The position numbers were made by a program, and so were the translations under genes. This document shows positions 16,510 through 25,051 of a stretch of 64,000 nucleotides of DNA, in pieces (the first letter of the stretch is position 1; each line of letters opens with the position of its first letter). The stretch comes from Defluviitaleaceae bacterium. Its GTDB lineage: Bacteria > Bacillota > Clostridia > Lachnospirales > WQUN01. A model generated the notes under the pieces. It made no database searches. It was not told where the DNA came from and worked only from the letters and a program-made list of their open reading frames with translations. The DNA lies in the NCBI GenBank assembly GCA_009780585.1, contig WQZS01000012.1, positions 34,295 to 98,294 on the forward strand. Reading direction: 5' to 3'.

Positions 16510-17001
16510 AAAAAATGCAATCGGTTTTGTGATGCCCGGCTAATAAAAAACCGAATAATGTTTGTTTAACGTGAGGGATATCCGCAAGGATGTCCCTTTT
16601 ATATATAAAAACTTCACCCTGCCGGACATCTTGTATGCTGTGACATTTTCTAAGAAAATGTCTGAACAAATGTCCGGACATGCGTGTTATACTCGCGCTA
16701 CAGCAAACGACCGAGGCAGCCATGAGCCAAGGACGGGTTTCGCCAACTCCGTAAAGCCCCGCGCTTCAATCGGACCGCACCGCGCCACGCCGGCTTTTCC
16801 TCAACATCTGCTGTAATCTGTAACACCCCGTAACACCGCTATACCCCACGGAAGGGGGTAGTGTATCCGACCAAGAGCTCAGTCGAATATATCACCCAAG
16901 ACGTCACCCTCCGAAAGGCACGGCACCAAGCCCTCATGAGGCAATGCAACGCAATCGGGTACCCGAACACATAAAATAAAAACAAGCGATTTAACGCAAA
17001 A
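16510..17001 (+). other. Gene-poor 490-bp stretch with palindromes and a possible ncRNA
   Basis: No convincing gene. A GGGATATCC/GGATGTCCC hairpin with a GCAA tetraloop and TTTTAT tail sits at 16575-16600. A perfect 21-bp palindrome of GACATTTTCT arms is at 16642-16662 and ATGTCCGGACAT at 16670-16681. A TATACT box (16688-16693) follows. With TGAACA at 16663 the spacer would be 19 nt and would contain the second palindrome. A transcript from here would run to the terminator at 17002-17046, about 350 nt. A 37-codon GTG frame at 16861-16974 behind GGAAGGGGG (37-residue product, start VYPTKSSVEY, unrecognised) is possible but weak. Confidence 0.3.
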
Positions 17002-17046
17002 AGGTTAGCTTGCCGTGGTTATTTCATGGCGAGCCAACCTCTTTTT
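17002..17046. terminator. Bidirectional terminator
   Basis: AGGTTAGCTTGCC (17002-17014) pairs with GGCGAGCCAACCT (17028-17040) over 13 positions with one mismatch and one G-U. Both sides end in T5. It terminates the minus-strand ATPase gene and any plus-strand RNA from 16.7 kb. Confidence 0.75.
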
Positions 17047-18346
17047 ATATTACGTTGTTTATATATACAACGGCATACAGCGGCAGGTTTATTAATCCGT
17101 CCTGTTCCTTATAATCAGCCATGGAACTCCTTACGGAGGTTTTGGGGTTATATTTTTCCCTGTATAATTTAAGGCTCTTTGCTTGTAGGTTAATTTCTGC
17201 CTTTACTTCAAGGGGGATTACCTCGTTCCCGTTATCGAGGATAAAATCCACCTCCGCACTTCCCCTGTCGTTTGTCCAGTAATACGGTCTTATGTTCCTC
17301 AGCGTTTTTAATTGTTGAAGGACATATTGCTCCGTTAAGGCTCCTTTAAACTCCTTAAACAAATCATTGCCGTCGAGCAAAACATTTTGCCTTAGCCCTG
17401 TCATACATGAAAGCAAACCCACATCCAATAGGAACAATTTAAACGTTTTTAAATCCTCATAAAATTTTAACGGTAGGTTCGGCGTCATCGCCTTATATAC
17501 ATGATGGATTAATCCGCAATCGGAAAGCCACAACATGGCGAGTTCATATTCCTTCGCCCGCGCACCCTCTTTGATTAGCCCATAAATAAACTTCTTATTT
17601 TCTTTGGCAAGCTGCGCGGGTACACTGTTCCACAACATACGTATACGCGGGACGATTTCGTTTGGGGCATGTTTTGAAAAATCCTGTTCATAAGCGTTTA
17701 ATATCCGTTGTTGGATTTCCCGTACTTCAATAAAGTCCTTATTTTCCAAAAAATGCAGTACGGCTTCCGGCATACCGCCGACATAATAATAATATTTCAA
17801 CAAGTCAATGTATTCCTGTTTAAACGTCGAAACCATCGTATAATCATTTTTTTCCAGTAGTTCCGCGTACCGTTCTTTACCCATTGCCTTCATAAATTCC
17901 GAAAAGGACAAAGGGTATAAATCCATAAACTCAATTTTGCCGACCGGGAATGATGTGCCTTGATGCAAGGCAACACCGAGCATTGATCCCGCGCATATAA
18001 TTTGATACTGCGGCGCGTTTTCGTAAAAATATTTAAGTGATGTCAACGCTTTCGGGACTTCTTGAATTTCGTCAAAAATAATAAGCGTATCGGCGGGATT
18101 AATTTTTTTACCCGAAAATAACTCCAAACCCATGATTATACGTTCCGCGTCCAAGTCCGTGTCGAACAATCCCTGCATACGCCGATTATTATCGAATGAA
18201 ATATAAACGGTTTCGGCGAATGCTTCACGCCCGAATTCTTTCATCAGCCATGTTTTACCGACCTGCCTTGCACCGCGGATAATCAAAGGCTTTTTGTTGG
18301 CCTTCGCTTTCCATTGGTATAGTTGCTCCATTGCGGTACGATACAT
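17045..18346 (-). CDS. AAA+ ATPase with DUF4143 C-terminal domain
   Basis: The 433-residue protein belongs to the AAA_14 plus DUF4143 group. It has Walker A IIRGARQVGKTWLMKEFG, Walker B DTLIIFDEIQEVPKAL, a sensor-like IICAGSMLG segment and LYPLSFSEFM; the C-terminal domain carries FKGALTEQYVLQQL and the YYWTNDRGSAEVDFIL segment ending in PLEVKAE, which looks like a nuclease-type D...ExK pattern. Cellular role in the family is not settled; such genes occur in variable genome regions. The start has GGGGTGATTTT upstream. It follows the RRNPP-like regulator and its peptide gene on the same strand, 105 nt away. Confidence 0.88.
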   Translation of the reverse strand: MYRTAMEQLYQWKAKANKKPLIIRGARQVGKTWLMKEFGREAFAETVYISFDNNRRMQGLFDTDLDAERIIMGLELFSGKKINPADTLIIFDEIQEVPKALTSLKYFYENAPQYQIICAGSMLGVALHQGTSFPVGKIEFMDLYPLSFSEFMKAMGKERYAELLEKNDYTMVSTFKQEYIDLLKYYYYVGGMPEAVLHFLENKDFIEVREIQQRILNAYEQDFSKHAPNEIVPRIRMLWNSVPAQLAKENKKFIYGLIKEGARAKEYELAMLWLSDCGLIHHVYKAMTPNLPLKFYEDLKTFKLFLLDVGLLSCMTGLRQNVLLDGNDLFKEFKGALTEQYVLQQLKTLRNIRPYYWTNDRGSAEVDFILDNGNEVIPLEVKAEINLQAKSLKLYREKYNPKTSVRSSMADYKEQDGLINLPLYAVVYINNVI

Positions 18347-18451
18347 AAAATCACCCCGTCCATCGTGTTTTGTTAATTACACCACAAACGTACAAAAAAT
18401 ACAACGACTTTTGCAGGTTACAGTACAGTTTTTACGACGACATTATGGCGA

Positions 18452-18514
18452 TTATAACAAAAAGAGCCTGTTTGCCATTGATAATAATACAGCACACAAG
18501 CGTTTCTTCATCAT
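18452..18514 (-). CDS. 20-residue hydrophobic peptide, candidate RRNPP signal
   Basis: Open frame MMKKRLCAVLLSMANRLFLL followed by TAA. Its ATG overlaps the stop codon of the HTH-TPR regulator gene as ATGA, and AAGGGG lies 7 nt upstream. A basic start followed by a hydrophobic core is the layout of SHP/ComS-type short peptides exported by their own signal-like sequence. It is too short for standard gene finders. That it is the ligand of the regulator is inference from coupling and known RRNPP gene order. Confidence 0.55.
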   Translation of the reverse strand: MMKKRLCAVLLSMANRLFLL

Positions 18515-19770
18515 GTTAACACCCCTTCCCTTAATTTTTCGCTAAGTATAAAAGCACGTTCACTATACATGAGAGCCTTCATCTTGTTTTTCTTACGGTA
18601 GTGGTCGCACATTATTTTATAATATTTAATTAAAACTAAATTAACATGATGATGTTGAAACTTGGGTATGGCTATATTTTCGATATATTCCGGGGATGCA
18701 TTATTTTCCATCGTCATCGAATGTCTTGTCGCATTATATAAGATGTTGTGATACGTCCCTTCCTTTTCGATTTTAATACATTGATCTAAACATTCGATAC
18801 CTTTATCGATTTGCCCATCTGCCAGTAAAATAATTGATTTATAATATAGGTTGTTAGCATATGACGACTTATTTTCGTCAATGTAGTTAAACGATATATC
18901 GATATTTTTTTTAGCATTATCATAATCATCCATTTTTAGATAAGCTAACGCCATTTGCCGATATATTTGGCTCATTAATTTACTTTCGTTAACATTTTTT
19001 CTTTCTTCACGAAGGCAGCCATTAAGTATTTCAAGTGCCTCCCGTGTTTTATTGATTGCGATTAAATTTTTTACCAACATGAACCGCCTGTTGTTGTCAT
19101 TTGAATGGTTCTTTTCTTTATTCGCTTGTTTTTGCGATTCCTCGATGTATTCAATGGCTTTTGAAGCAAAACCCATTTCTGTAAGACATCTGCTAATATT
19201 AAAATATATCCCTTCATTGTTAGTATTTAATGACGAACCCTTTTTTTCAGCTTCTAAAAATATATTGTACGCTGTTTTATAATTAAACGCATATAATTCA
19301 TTGATACCGATTTGTCGCATAAACCAATAAGCCTGTTCATCGTTAAAGCCTTCTGCGTTTTGCTTGAGTTGATCCATTATACTATTATAGGTTTCCATTT
19401 CGTTTGTTAAACGGTAATATGCCAGACTGAATATGGTATATAGATTTTTAATTTCATCGGAAGTTGTCAGTTCCGCACAACGCGCCAGTTGGGGTTTCCA
19501 CTCCTTTGCTTCACTTACTTCATTCGATGATATTTTATCTTTCCATTCATGTAATTTTTGTATAAATTGCGTTTCTTCCTTTTCGATTAATGGAAGAAGG
19601 GGTGCGTTTATCGCATCCTTAAACGTTTTTATATAATATGGTTTGATCGGTCTGTTTCCGTTTTCAATTTGATTGATATGGGACCGTGAAACTCCCATCA
19701 TATCGGCCAATTTTTGCTGGGTAAGGTTCAATTTTAATCTGATGCACTTCATCTTTTCCCGCATATCCAT
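18511..19770 (-). CDS. HTH-TPR regulator, RRNPP-like
   Basis: The 419-residue protein starts with an HTH_3 domain (MKCIRLKLNLTQQKLADMMGVSRSHINQIENGNRPIKPY) and continues as alpha-helical repeats of TPR type over about 80-415, with repeats such as YFNISRCLTEMGFASKAIEYIEESQ and YRQMALAYLKMDDYDNAKKNIDISFNYID. This is the layout of PlcR/Rgg/AimR-like regulators that bind short peptides. The ATG at 19770 is preferred over the TTG at 19779 because AAGG lies 10 nt before it. Codon use is more AT-rich than flanking genes, suggesting acquisition. A 20-residue peptide frame overlaps its stop. Confidence 0.8.
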   Translation of the reverse strand: MDMREKMKCIRLKLNLTQQKLADMMGVSRSHINQIENGNRPIKPYYIKTFKDAINAPLLPLIEKEETQFIQKLHEWKDKISSNEVSEAKEWKPQLARCAELTTSDEIKNLYTIFSLAYYRLTNEMETYNSIMDQLKQNAEGFNDEQAYWFMRQIGINELYAFNYKTAYNIFLEAEKKGSSLNTNNEGIYFNISRCLTEMGFASKAIEYIEESQKQANKEKNHSNDNNRRFMLVKNLIAINKTREALEILNGCLREERKNVNESKLMSQIYRQMALAYLKMDDYDNAKKNIDISFNYIDENKSSYANNLYYKSIILLADGQIDKGIECLDQCIKIEKEGTYHNILYNATRHSMTMENNASPEYIENIAIPKFQHHHVNLVLIKYYKIMCDHYRKKNKMKALMYSERAFILSEKLREGVLT

Positions 19771-20010
19771 CGTTTTCAATCCTTTGCGTGTACTATTTTA
19801 TTGCTTGATGCGCCAAAAATATATATGTTTACCCCAATTAAGGAAACATGCCAAAACCATTGAAAAATAAGGATTTTTGTTTTTATTAATCGTTGGACAC
19901 ATCTTGGTCACATTTTATATAAGGTGATTTTATCGTTTTTTTGTTACGACGGCGACCGATTTATTGGAAATTTATGTACGTACAAATGACAATGTGTTAC
20001 ATCGCAACCA

Positions 20011-20039
20011 TTGCCTTATGTCTTTATTATGTATATTAT
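20011..20039 (+). promoter_or_regulatory. Promoter of the twin lipoprotein genes
   Basis: TTGCCT (20011-20016), 17 nt, TATTAT (20034-20039), 18 nt before the chosen start. The rest of the 19.78-20.05 kb gap is AT-rich, with a TGTACGTACA palindrome near 19975 that could be a regulator site. Confidence 0.6.
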
Positions 20040-20056
20040 AACAATGGGTGGTCAAT

Positions 20057-22042
20057 ATGAAGAAAATATTTTTGATCATAAAGGCATTCGCGACCGCTGC
20101 GGTTGCCTTTTTATGTTTTTCCTCTTGCGGGAGAAGCGACCCCACCGGACCCGAAGGCCCCGTTATCCCCCGTGAGAACGGGGCCTATGTGGTCCCCGTA
20201 TCGCCGATAAACGGAAACAACCCGGGCCATCAAACCTCTACCCGCCCCGGCGTTGCGCTGCGCGTACCCGAGGTACGCCCCGGGTTGGGGGGACTCCCCA
20301 TCACATGGGGGTTTAACCCTGTTATGTATGGCGAATCCGGTTTAAGCGGCAATATCCAGCGATTACACACCTTGAATAATCAAGGCAATTCTGACCAAAT
20401 CAGGCCCATCACGGTGGAAACCTTTTTAAGCAATTATTTCGATGTACAACTTCTGGGTGTTTATGTACCCAATGTATTCCTTATGCCGCGGCCCCGTCCC
20501 GATATTTTTTTGATTGACGTCACGCACGCGCATGTACCGGGGCTTGCCCGTACCATTCCCGAGGAAATGATACGCCGCTACGCCCCCAACTACGCTTTAT
20601 TACTGGACATGAACAACGGATGGGAAATAAGCCGCGCGGCTAACGGGGAACAGTTCGCGCTCAATACATTTAACGCTTACCACTACGACTTGGATATATT
20701 TTCGGTGTACCGGTTGGATTGGTTGGAATGGATGGATATCGACTTACCGGGATTGGGAAATATAACACGGGTAGCTGAGGGTGTGTACTTTACGCCCGAA
20801 TCGTTTACTTTAAATGAATTCCTTTGGGTGATGGATTCGTTTTCCGTTGAATTACCAAACCCTGTTGAATTGAGGTGGCAAAACGATGAATTAAGTCATT
20901 ATCAGCAAAATTGGGGTGCCGAAGTTATCCAAGCCGCCCGTGAACGCACATGGGCGGTGGAAATTAATGGATTTGGTGATATTTTCCATTCGATTGCCCC
21001 TATATTGGGCATGTTCGGCGTCAATACAAGCATTATGGAAGAAAACGGGGAGGCAGTACCTTTCTTTGCAACCCGCGCTTATAGGGATGCATTAATATTT
21101 TTGGAAGACCTTGCCGCGCGCGACGCGTTATTTTTCCACATGAAAAATCATTTTCGCTTTCCGGATCAGTACCAAGCCTTTACAAATGTATTTTTCCGTA
21201 TAGGTTGGGCATCCGTGCGCACGCAGGATTTATTTCAAGTCATTACCCGGTCACAATCGGTTGACCCAACCCGAAGGTTTTTAATTACGCCTCCGGAAAC
21301 CGGCACCTTCGGCAACAGGGGTGTCGGATTGGTTCAGAACAGCAGCCCTTTTAATCCCGATGGAAACGTATGGGTAATCGCCGAACATGTAAATGACGAT
21401 ACGTTGTCCCGTATATTAAATATGTTTGATACCATGTCGTTTGATCCCGAAGTGTTCGCGATTACCGCTTATGGCTTTTATAAGGAATCACCCTATTTTA
21501 TAACCGGATACAGCAGTCAACACGGAATAGGATTCGGAGGCCCGCCGGACGGTTATTCAGGTTTATTATCGGATTATAATCGCTTTACGTGGGTCGGTGA
21601 ACCTTACGGTTACGATTCCCACATAAATATGTTGCGTCCTCCGGTTAATACATTGTATGAGGGTTTATTTTACACCGGCATCCAAAACGGAATCGCATTT
21701 CCGCAGCGTTTCCTCGGGGAATACGAAACCGTCACCCACTTTGCACAAAGCTCCCCGGGTATGCGGCTCAACATACCGCCCGCCCGCGAAGATGTGCGGA
21801 ATGACTTCGCTGCCGAACGGGCCCGCTTGGATGAAGTGTATTGGAATACCTTAATGGGTGAATGGGTATGGGAATCGGAGTTGCGGGAATGGGACGCGGG
21901 CTTGGTGATTTTATACCTGGCCGATGTATTGCGTGGGGAAGTAAGCGTATCGGAAACCTGGGACAACTATATAACATCCCTCAACGCTTACGGCTTGCAA
22001 GCGTACATCGCGTTGTTCTCACAGTTCCCTAATACGGATTAG
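20057..22042 (+). CDS. Solute-binding-like lipoprotein, copy 1
   Basis: A 661-residue secreted lipoprotein. The signal peptide MKKIFLIIKAFATAAVAFLCFSSC ends in a lipobox with the acylated Cys. The mature part resembles large LplA/family 1 extracellular solute-binding proteins, with IPEEMIRRYAPNYALLLDM, EQFALNTFNAYHYDLDIFSVYRLDWL, and a C-terminal WDNYITSLNAYGLQAYIALFSQF typical of these proteins. Start ATG 20057 follows GGGTGG; the GTG at 20048 is upstream. It is followed 10 nt later by a paralogue. No permease or ATPase gene lies nearby, so it would either share another transporter or act as a sensor partner. Confidence 0.78.
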   Translation: MKKIFLIIKAFATAAVAFLCFSSCGRSDPTGPEGPVIPRENGAYVVPVSPINGNNPGHQTSTRPGVALRVPEVRPGLGGLPITWGFNPVMYGESGLSGNIQRLHTLNNQGNSDQIRPITVETFLSNYFDVQLLGVYVPNVFLMPRPRPDIFLIDVTHAHVPGLARTIPEEMIRRYAPNYALLLDMNNGWEISRAANGEQFALNTFNAYHYDLDIFSVYRLDWLEWMDIDLPGLGNITRVAEGVYFTPESFTLNEFLWVMDSFSVELPNPVELRWQNDELSHYQQNWGAEVIQAARERTWAVEINGFGDIFHSIAPILGMFGVNTSIMEENGEAVPFFATRAYRDALIFLEDLAARDALFFHMKNHFRFPDQYQAFTNVFFRIGWASVRTQDLFQVITRSQSVDPTRRFLITPPETGTFGNRGVGLVQNSSPFNPDGNVWVIAEHVNDDTLSRILNMFDTMSFDPEVFAITAYGFYKESPYFITGYSSQHGIGFGGPPDGYSGLLSDYNRFTWVGEPYGYDSHINMLRPPVNTLYEGLFYTGIQNGIAFPQRFLGEYETVTHFAQSSPGMRLNIPPAREDVRNDFAAERARLDEVYWNTLMGEWVWESELREWDAGLVILYLADVLRGEVSVSETWDNYITSLNAYGLQAYIALFSQFPNTD

Positions 22043-22052
22043 AGGTGAAGGT

Positions 22053-23978
22053 ATGAACAGGATTATTAAAGTATTCGCGTTCGTTGCGGTTGCCTTTTTG
22101 TGTTTGTCCTCCTGCGGGAGAAATGAAACAAGCATAAATGATTTATCCGGCCCTGTCCTCCCGCGGGATGATATGACCCACGGAGCCACCGCGTCGCAAC
22201 GCGGGAACGATGAATTCCAAGGATTATCTAATTCCGGGTTTATCGAACCCGCGGTCAGGCCCCATGTAACAAACATCCCCATCATATGGGGATACAACCC
22301 CGCCATGTTCGGTTCGGATACCATCCTGGCTACGTTAAATATTGGGGAAGCAATCCATCGAAATCATAATTTTCAAATTTTTAGCCCCGTTGTGCAAAAT
22401 GCGTTAAACCGTCATTTTAACGTTCAGCTTGAAGGCATACATGTAACAAACATATACCATACGGGCAGATGGAGCGCTGATTTACTGGCAGGCATCGACC
22501 GGAACCCCCATGCCGATATTTATTTGGCAAACCCGTTGGCTTCAAATTTATCGGGGCTTACCCGTACCATCCCCGATGAAATGATACGGCGGTACGCCCC
22601 CAACTACGCCTTATTATTGGACATAAACGACGGATGGGTTATAAGCCGTTCGGCTGACGGGGAACAGATGGCACTCAATACCTTCGATGCATATCATAAC
22701 GATTTGGACCTATTTTCGGTATACCGATTGGATTGGCTGCAAGATTCACTCTTCCCCATGCCGGGTTCGGGTAATTTGACGCAATTGGCCGAAGGGGTTT
22801 ATTTTTCTTCCGAGTCATATACATTTCATGAATTTACAGTAATTATGGATATCTTTACCCACAACAGACCCAACCCCGGCAGCGCCCCGCCCTATCATTT
22901 TAATGAACAGTTTGAAGCAATGGGACGTGACAGGGCATGGGGTATGGAAGTTAACTTAAATGCCGACCTTTTCCAGGCAGTCGCTCCTATTTTAGGTATG
23001 TACGGCGTTAACACCGGCATCATGGAGGAAAATGGAGCTGCCGTTCCCTTTTTCGCAAGCCTTGCCTACAGGGACGCGTTGCTCTTCCTTGAAGAATTGG
23101 CCGCAAACGAATCGATATTTAACTACGGCGGTTCGGGGCAGCATGAACTTTTCACATGCGGATTTTTCCGTATTGGCTGGGCGGCGGTTAGAACGCGTGA
23201 TTTATTCGATGTTATCGGCGAAGCGCGTCAAAACAACCCGAACGGTATGTTCCTCATTACCCCGCCCGAACATGGGCCTCTCGGCAACCGCGGAGTGGGA
23301 TTATCACAGGGAAGCAGCCCGTTTAATGCAAACGGTACGGCATGGGTAATCGACGCGGATGTTGATGACGATATGCTTTCCCGTATATTAAATATATTCG
23401 ATGCCCTATCCTTCGACCCCGAATTTATTGCGTTAACCGCTTACGGTTTTAACAATATGTCACCTTTTTACAGGACGGCGGACAGCAATGATTATGACAG
23501 GGTGCTTTTTAACAACATACCCGTAACGGAGAACGAAAGGGTCGGAATGTCACGTTTTATATGGAACGGCGATCCTTTTGATTCAACCATAACAATCAGG
23601 CGTCCTTTAAACATAATGATGCGTGAAGGCGTCTTTTTTACCGGCATTGTTGACGGAATCAACTGGGAGCAACGCTTCCTCGGCGGGTTCGATGCTGTCA
23701 ACCGTTTCGCGCAAAGCGACGCGGGTATGCGGCTCAACCTTCTTCCCTCACGCGAAGACGTACGTAACGTTTTCGCCGTTCAAAGAACGTCCCTGGACGA
23801 ACAGTATCGGCACATCCTATTGGGGGAACAAGGGCTGGTAACGCAATACATTGTCGATGTATTGATCGGGGATATATGCGTTGTATCCACCTGGGACGGC
23901 TACATCGCCTCCCTCAATGCCCACGGCTTGCAAGAGTACATCGCGTTGTTCTCGCAGTTCCCTAAAACCGCGGGATAA
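22053..23978 (+). CDS. Solute-binding-like lipoprotein, copy 2
   Basis: A 641-residue paralogue of the preceding protein, with signal peptide and lipobox FLCLSSC, and shared blocks WGYNPAMFG, TIPDEMIRRYAPNYALLLDINDGW, LDLFSVYRLDWL, GNRGVGLSQGSSPFN and the C-terminal WDGYIASLNAHGLQEYIALFSQF. AGAGGTGAAGGT precedes the ATG. The two genes form a bicistronic unit; their divergence is clear but the framework is kept end to end, pointing to an old tandem duplication rather than recent copying. Ligand unknown. Confidence 0.78.
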   Translation: MNRIIKVFAFVAVAFLCLSSCGRNETSINDLSGPVLPRDDMTHGATASQRGNDEFQGLSNSGFIEPAVRPHVTNIPIIWGYNPAMFGSDTILATLNIGEAIHRNHNFQIFSPVVQNALNRHFNVQLEGIHVTNIYHTGRWSADLLAGIDRNPHADIYLANPLASNLSGLTRTIPDEMIRRYAPNYALLLDINDGWVISRSADGEQMALNTFDAYHNDLDLFSVYRLDWLQDSLFPMPGSGNLTQLAEGVYFSSESYTFHEFTVIMDIFTHNRPNPGSAPPYHFNEQFEAMGRDRAWGMEVNLNADLFQAVAPILGMYGVNTGIMEENGAAVPFFASLAYRDALLFLEELAANESIFNYGGSGQHELFTCGFFRIGWAAVRTRDLFDVIGEARQNNPNGMFLITPPEHGPLGNRGVGLSQGSSPFNANGTAWVIDADVDDDMLSRILNIFDALSFDPEFIALTAYGFNNMSPFYRTADSNDYDRVLFNNIPVTENERVGMSRFIWNGDPFDSTITIRRPLNIMMREGVFFTGIVDGINWEQRFLGGFDAVNRFAQSDAGMRLNLLPSREDVRNVFAVQRTSLDEQYRHILLGEQGLVTQYIVDVLIGDICVVSTWDGYIASLNAHGLQEYIALFSQFPKTAG

Positions 23979-24011
23979 TTTATTTTTATCCTCCATCCAA
24001 AACCCCGCAAC

Positions 24012-24041
24012 AAAAAAACAGGGAGTATTTCTACTCCCCGT
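24012..24041 (-). terminator. Terminator of the RNHCP gene
   Basis: Minus strand GGGAGTA, GAAA tetraloop, TACTCCC, then TGTTTTTTTG. The stop codon TAG of the RNHCP gene lies inside the 5' arm. Confidence 0.75.
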
Positions 24042-24444
24042 TCATGGCTGATGTTAGTGCTTGTATCCGCTCCAGGGGGAACGGCGGGTTGCTTAGCGGT
24101 TTTAGCGCAACCGACATTAATTTCAACGGGCTGTCGTCGGCAGCGATGCGGTTGGATGAAATGTGACCGCAGATTTTACAACGGTGGATGACAGCCCATT
24201 CGCCGTCTTTACGTACCCACACGCCGATTGCCTCCATGGAGCCGCCGCAATCGGCCTTGCGGTCGCCGGGCGTAATGTCGAGGTGTTGGCTGGACAGGCA
24301 GTTGGGGCAATGGTTGCGGTGGTCGGAGCCTGCGCCCGCGGGATATACATCGTAGCCGCAGGTCTTGCATTTAAAGCCTTCGTTGCAAGGGTTGTGTTTG
24401 TAATAACCCTTCATGTACTGCTTTCGTTTGTTTTCACGGTTCAG
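24031..24444 (-). CDS. RNHCP-domain protein, probable CTG start
   Basis: Small zinc-ribbon-like protein of the RNHCP family, named from the conserved SDHRNHCPNCLSSQHLD block. Before it is CNEGFKCKTCGYDVYP and after it GDRKADCGGSMEAIGVWV and VIHRCKICGHISSNRIAADD, giving three Cys pairs likely to bind metal. The first ATG is at 24414, but family members usually carry extra residues before the KGYYKHNPC start. In frame 10 codons upstream is CTG 24444, which has GGAGG 7 nt ahead, whereas ATG 24414 has no ribosome site. A CTG start with product beginning (M)NRENKRKQYMKG is therefore preferred. Function of the family is not known. Confidence 0.78.
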   Translation of the reverse strand: MNRENKRKQYMKGYYKHNPCNEGFKCKTCGYDVYPAGAGSDHRNHCPNCLSSQHLDITPGDRKADCGGSMEAIGVWVRKDGEWAVIHRCKICGHISSNRIAADDSPLKLMSVALKPLSNPPFPLERIQALTSAMNGE

Positions 24445-24463
24445 ATGAATTCCTCCACAAGAT

Positions 24464-24521
24464 AAAGTTGGGTGTTCTCAACTTTTTTGGAGGTTTGGCA
24501 ATCGAATGTTAGCAAACCTCC
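24464..24521 (-). promoter_or_regulatory. Two consecutive hairpins in the RNHCP leader
   Basis: On the minus strand GGAGGTTTG/CAAACCTCC (24521-24489) is followed by AAAGTTG/CAACTTT (24485-24464), which ends about 10 nt before the ribosome site. Each stem is perfect. They could form an attenuator or protect the leader; on the plus strand the second hairpin plus TTTTTT also looks like a terminator. Confidence 0.4.
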
Positions 24522-24583
24522 CGGTTCGCGACACTTCTCTCATTACGTTTAAACATAGAACACGTTCCTCTCTAATTTGGAAT

Positions 24584-24611
24584 AAAAAAGACGCGGTGAG
24601 TATACCGCGCC
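24584..24611 (-). terminator. Terminator of the small membrane-protein gene
   Basis: Minus strand GGCGCGGT, loop ATACTC, ACCGCGTC, then TTTTTT, 40 nt after the stop at 24651. Confidence 0.8.
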
Positions 24612-24650
24612 TTATGGGTGATAGATAGAGTATAATCAAATTTTATCTGT

Positions 24651-24983
24651 TTACGTTGCTATACCGTATAGGAATATCCCCGCGATGGCCAAGCACGCCA
24701 GCATCATAAGTATATTAATGAAGAAGTCCCAACGCTTGGAAAAGCGTCTTTTTTTTGTTCCGGAAGCATCGAGGCCGTAGCCCTTAACGGATGGGGCGGG
24801 GAAACCGACGGGGAGGGGTTTATTGTTTTTTACCATGTAATTCTCGATGATCTTTTCCGCTTCGGCCACCATGTCGATGGGGATTTGATGCCCGGGTGCG
24901 TGGGGTTTTACGATGAAGATGGCTTGGTCGTACCATTTGTTGGCGTCCCCTTGGATGAGGATTACCCGTTCGGCTGTTGTCAT
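24651..24983 (-). CDS. Small tail-anchored membrane protein (unrecognised)
   Basis: A 110-residue protein starting MTTAERVILIQGDANKWYDQAIFIVKP, with an amphipathic region IPIDMVAEAEKIIENYMV, a basic linker TKKRRFSKRWDFF and a single C-terminal membrane helix ILMMLACLAIAGIFLYG. The soluble part would face the cytoplasm. The ATG at 24983 follows GGAGGG; a frame extending to 25004 has no ribosome site. I do not recognise the function. It is divergent from the SagB-type gene with 68 bp between starts. Confidence 0.65.
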   Translation of the reverse strand: MTTAERVILIQGDANKWYDQAIFIVKPHAPGHQIPIDMVAEAEKIIENYMVKNNKPLPVGFPAPSVKGYGLDASGTKKRRFSKRWDFFINILMMLACLAIAGIFLYGIAT

Positions 24984-25051
24984 TATATACCCTCCATCGT
25001 ACAATTGGTTTATTAAAGAAAATTTTCGCCAAATATAAGGAGGCTTATACC

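Noticed and set aside
16575..16600. Rho-independent terminator with GCAA tetraloop
   Set aside because: The hairpin is good, but no plus-strand gene lies upstream, so it is not listed as a separate terminator.
16454..16723. N-terminal extension of the BlaI-family protein
   Set aside because: It would translate through both operators, and BlaI proteins start at the position of ATG 16453.
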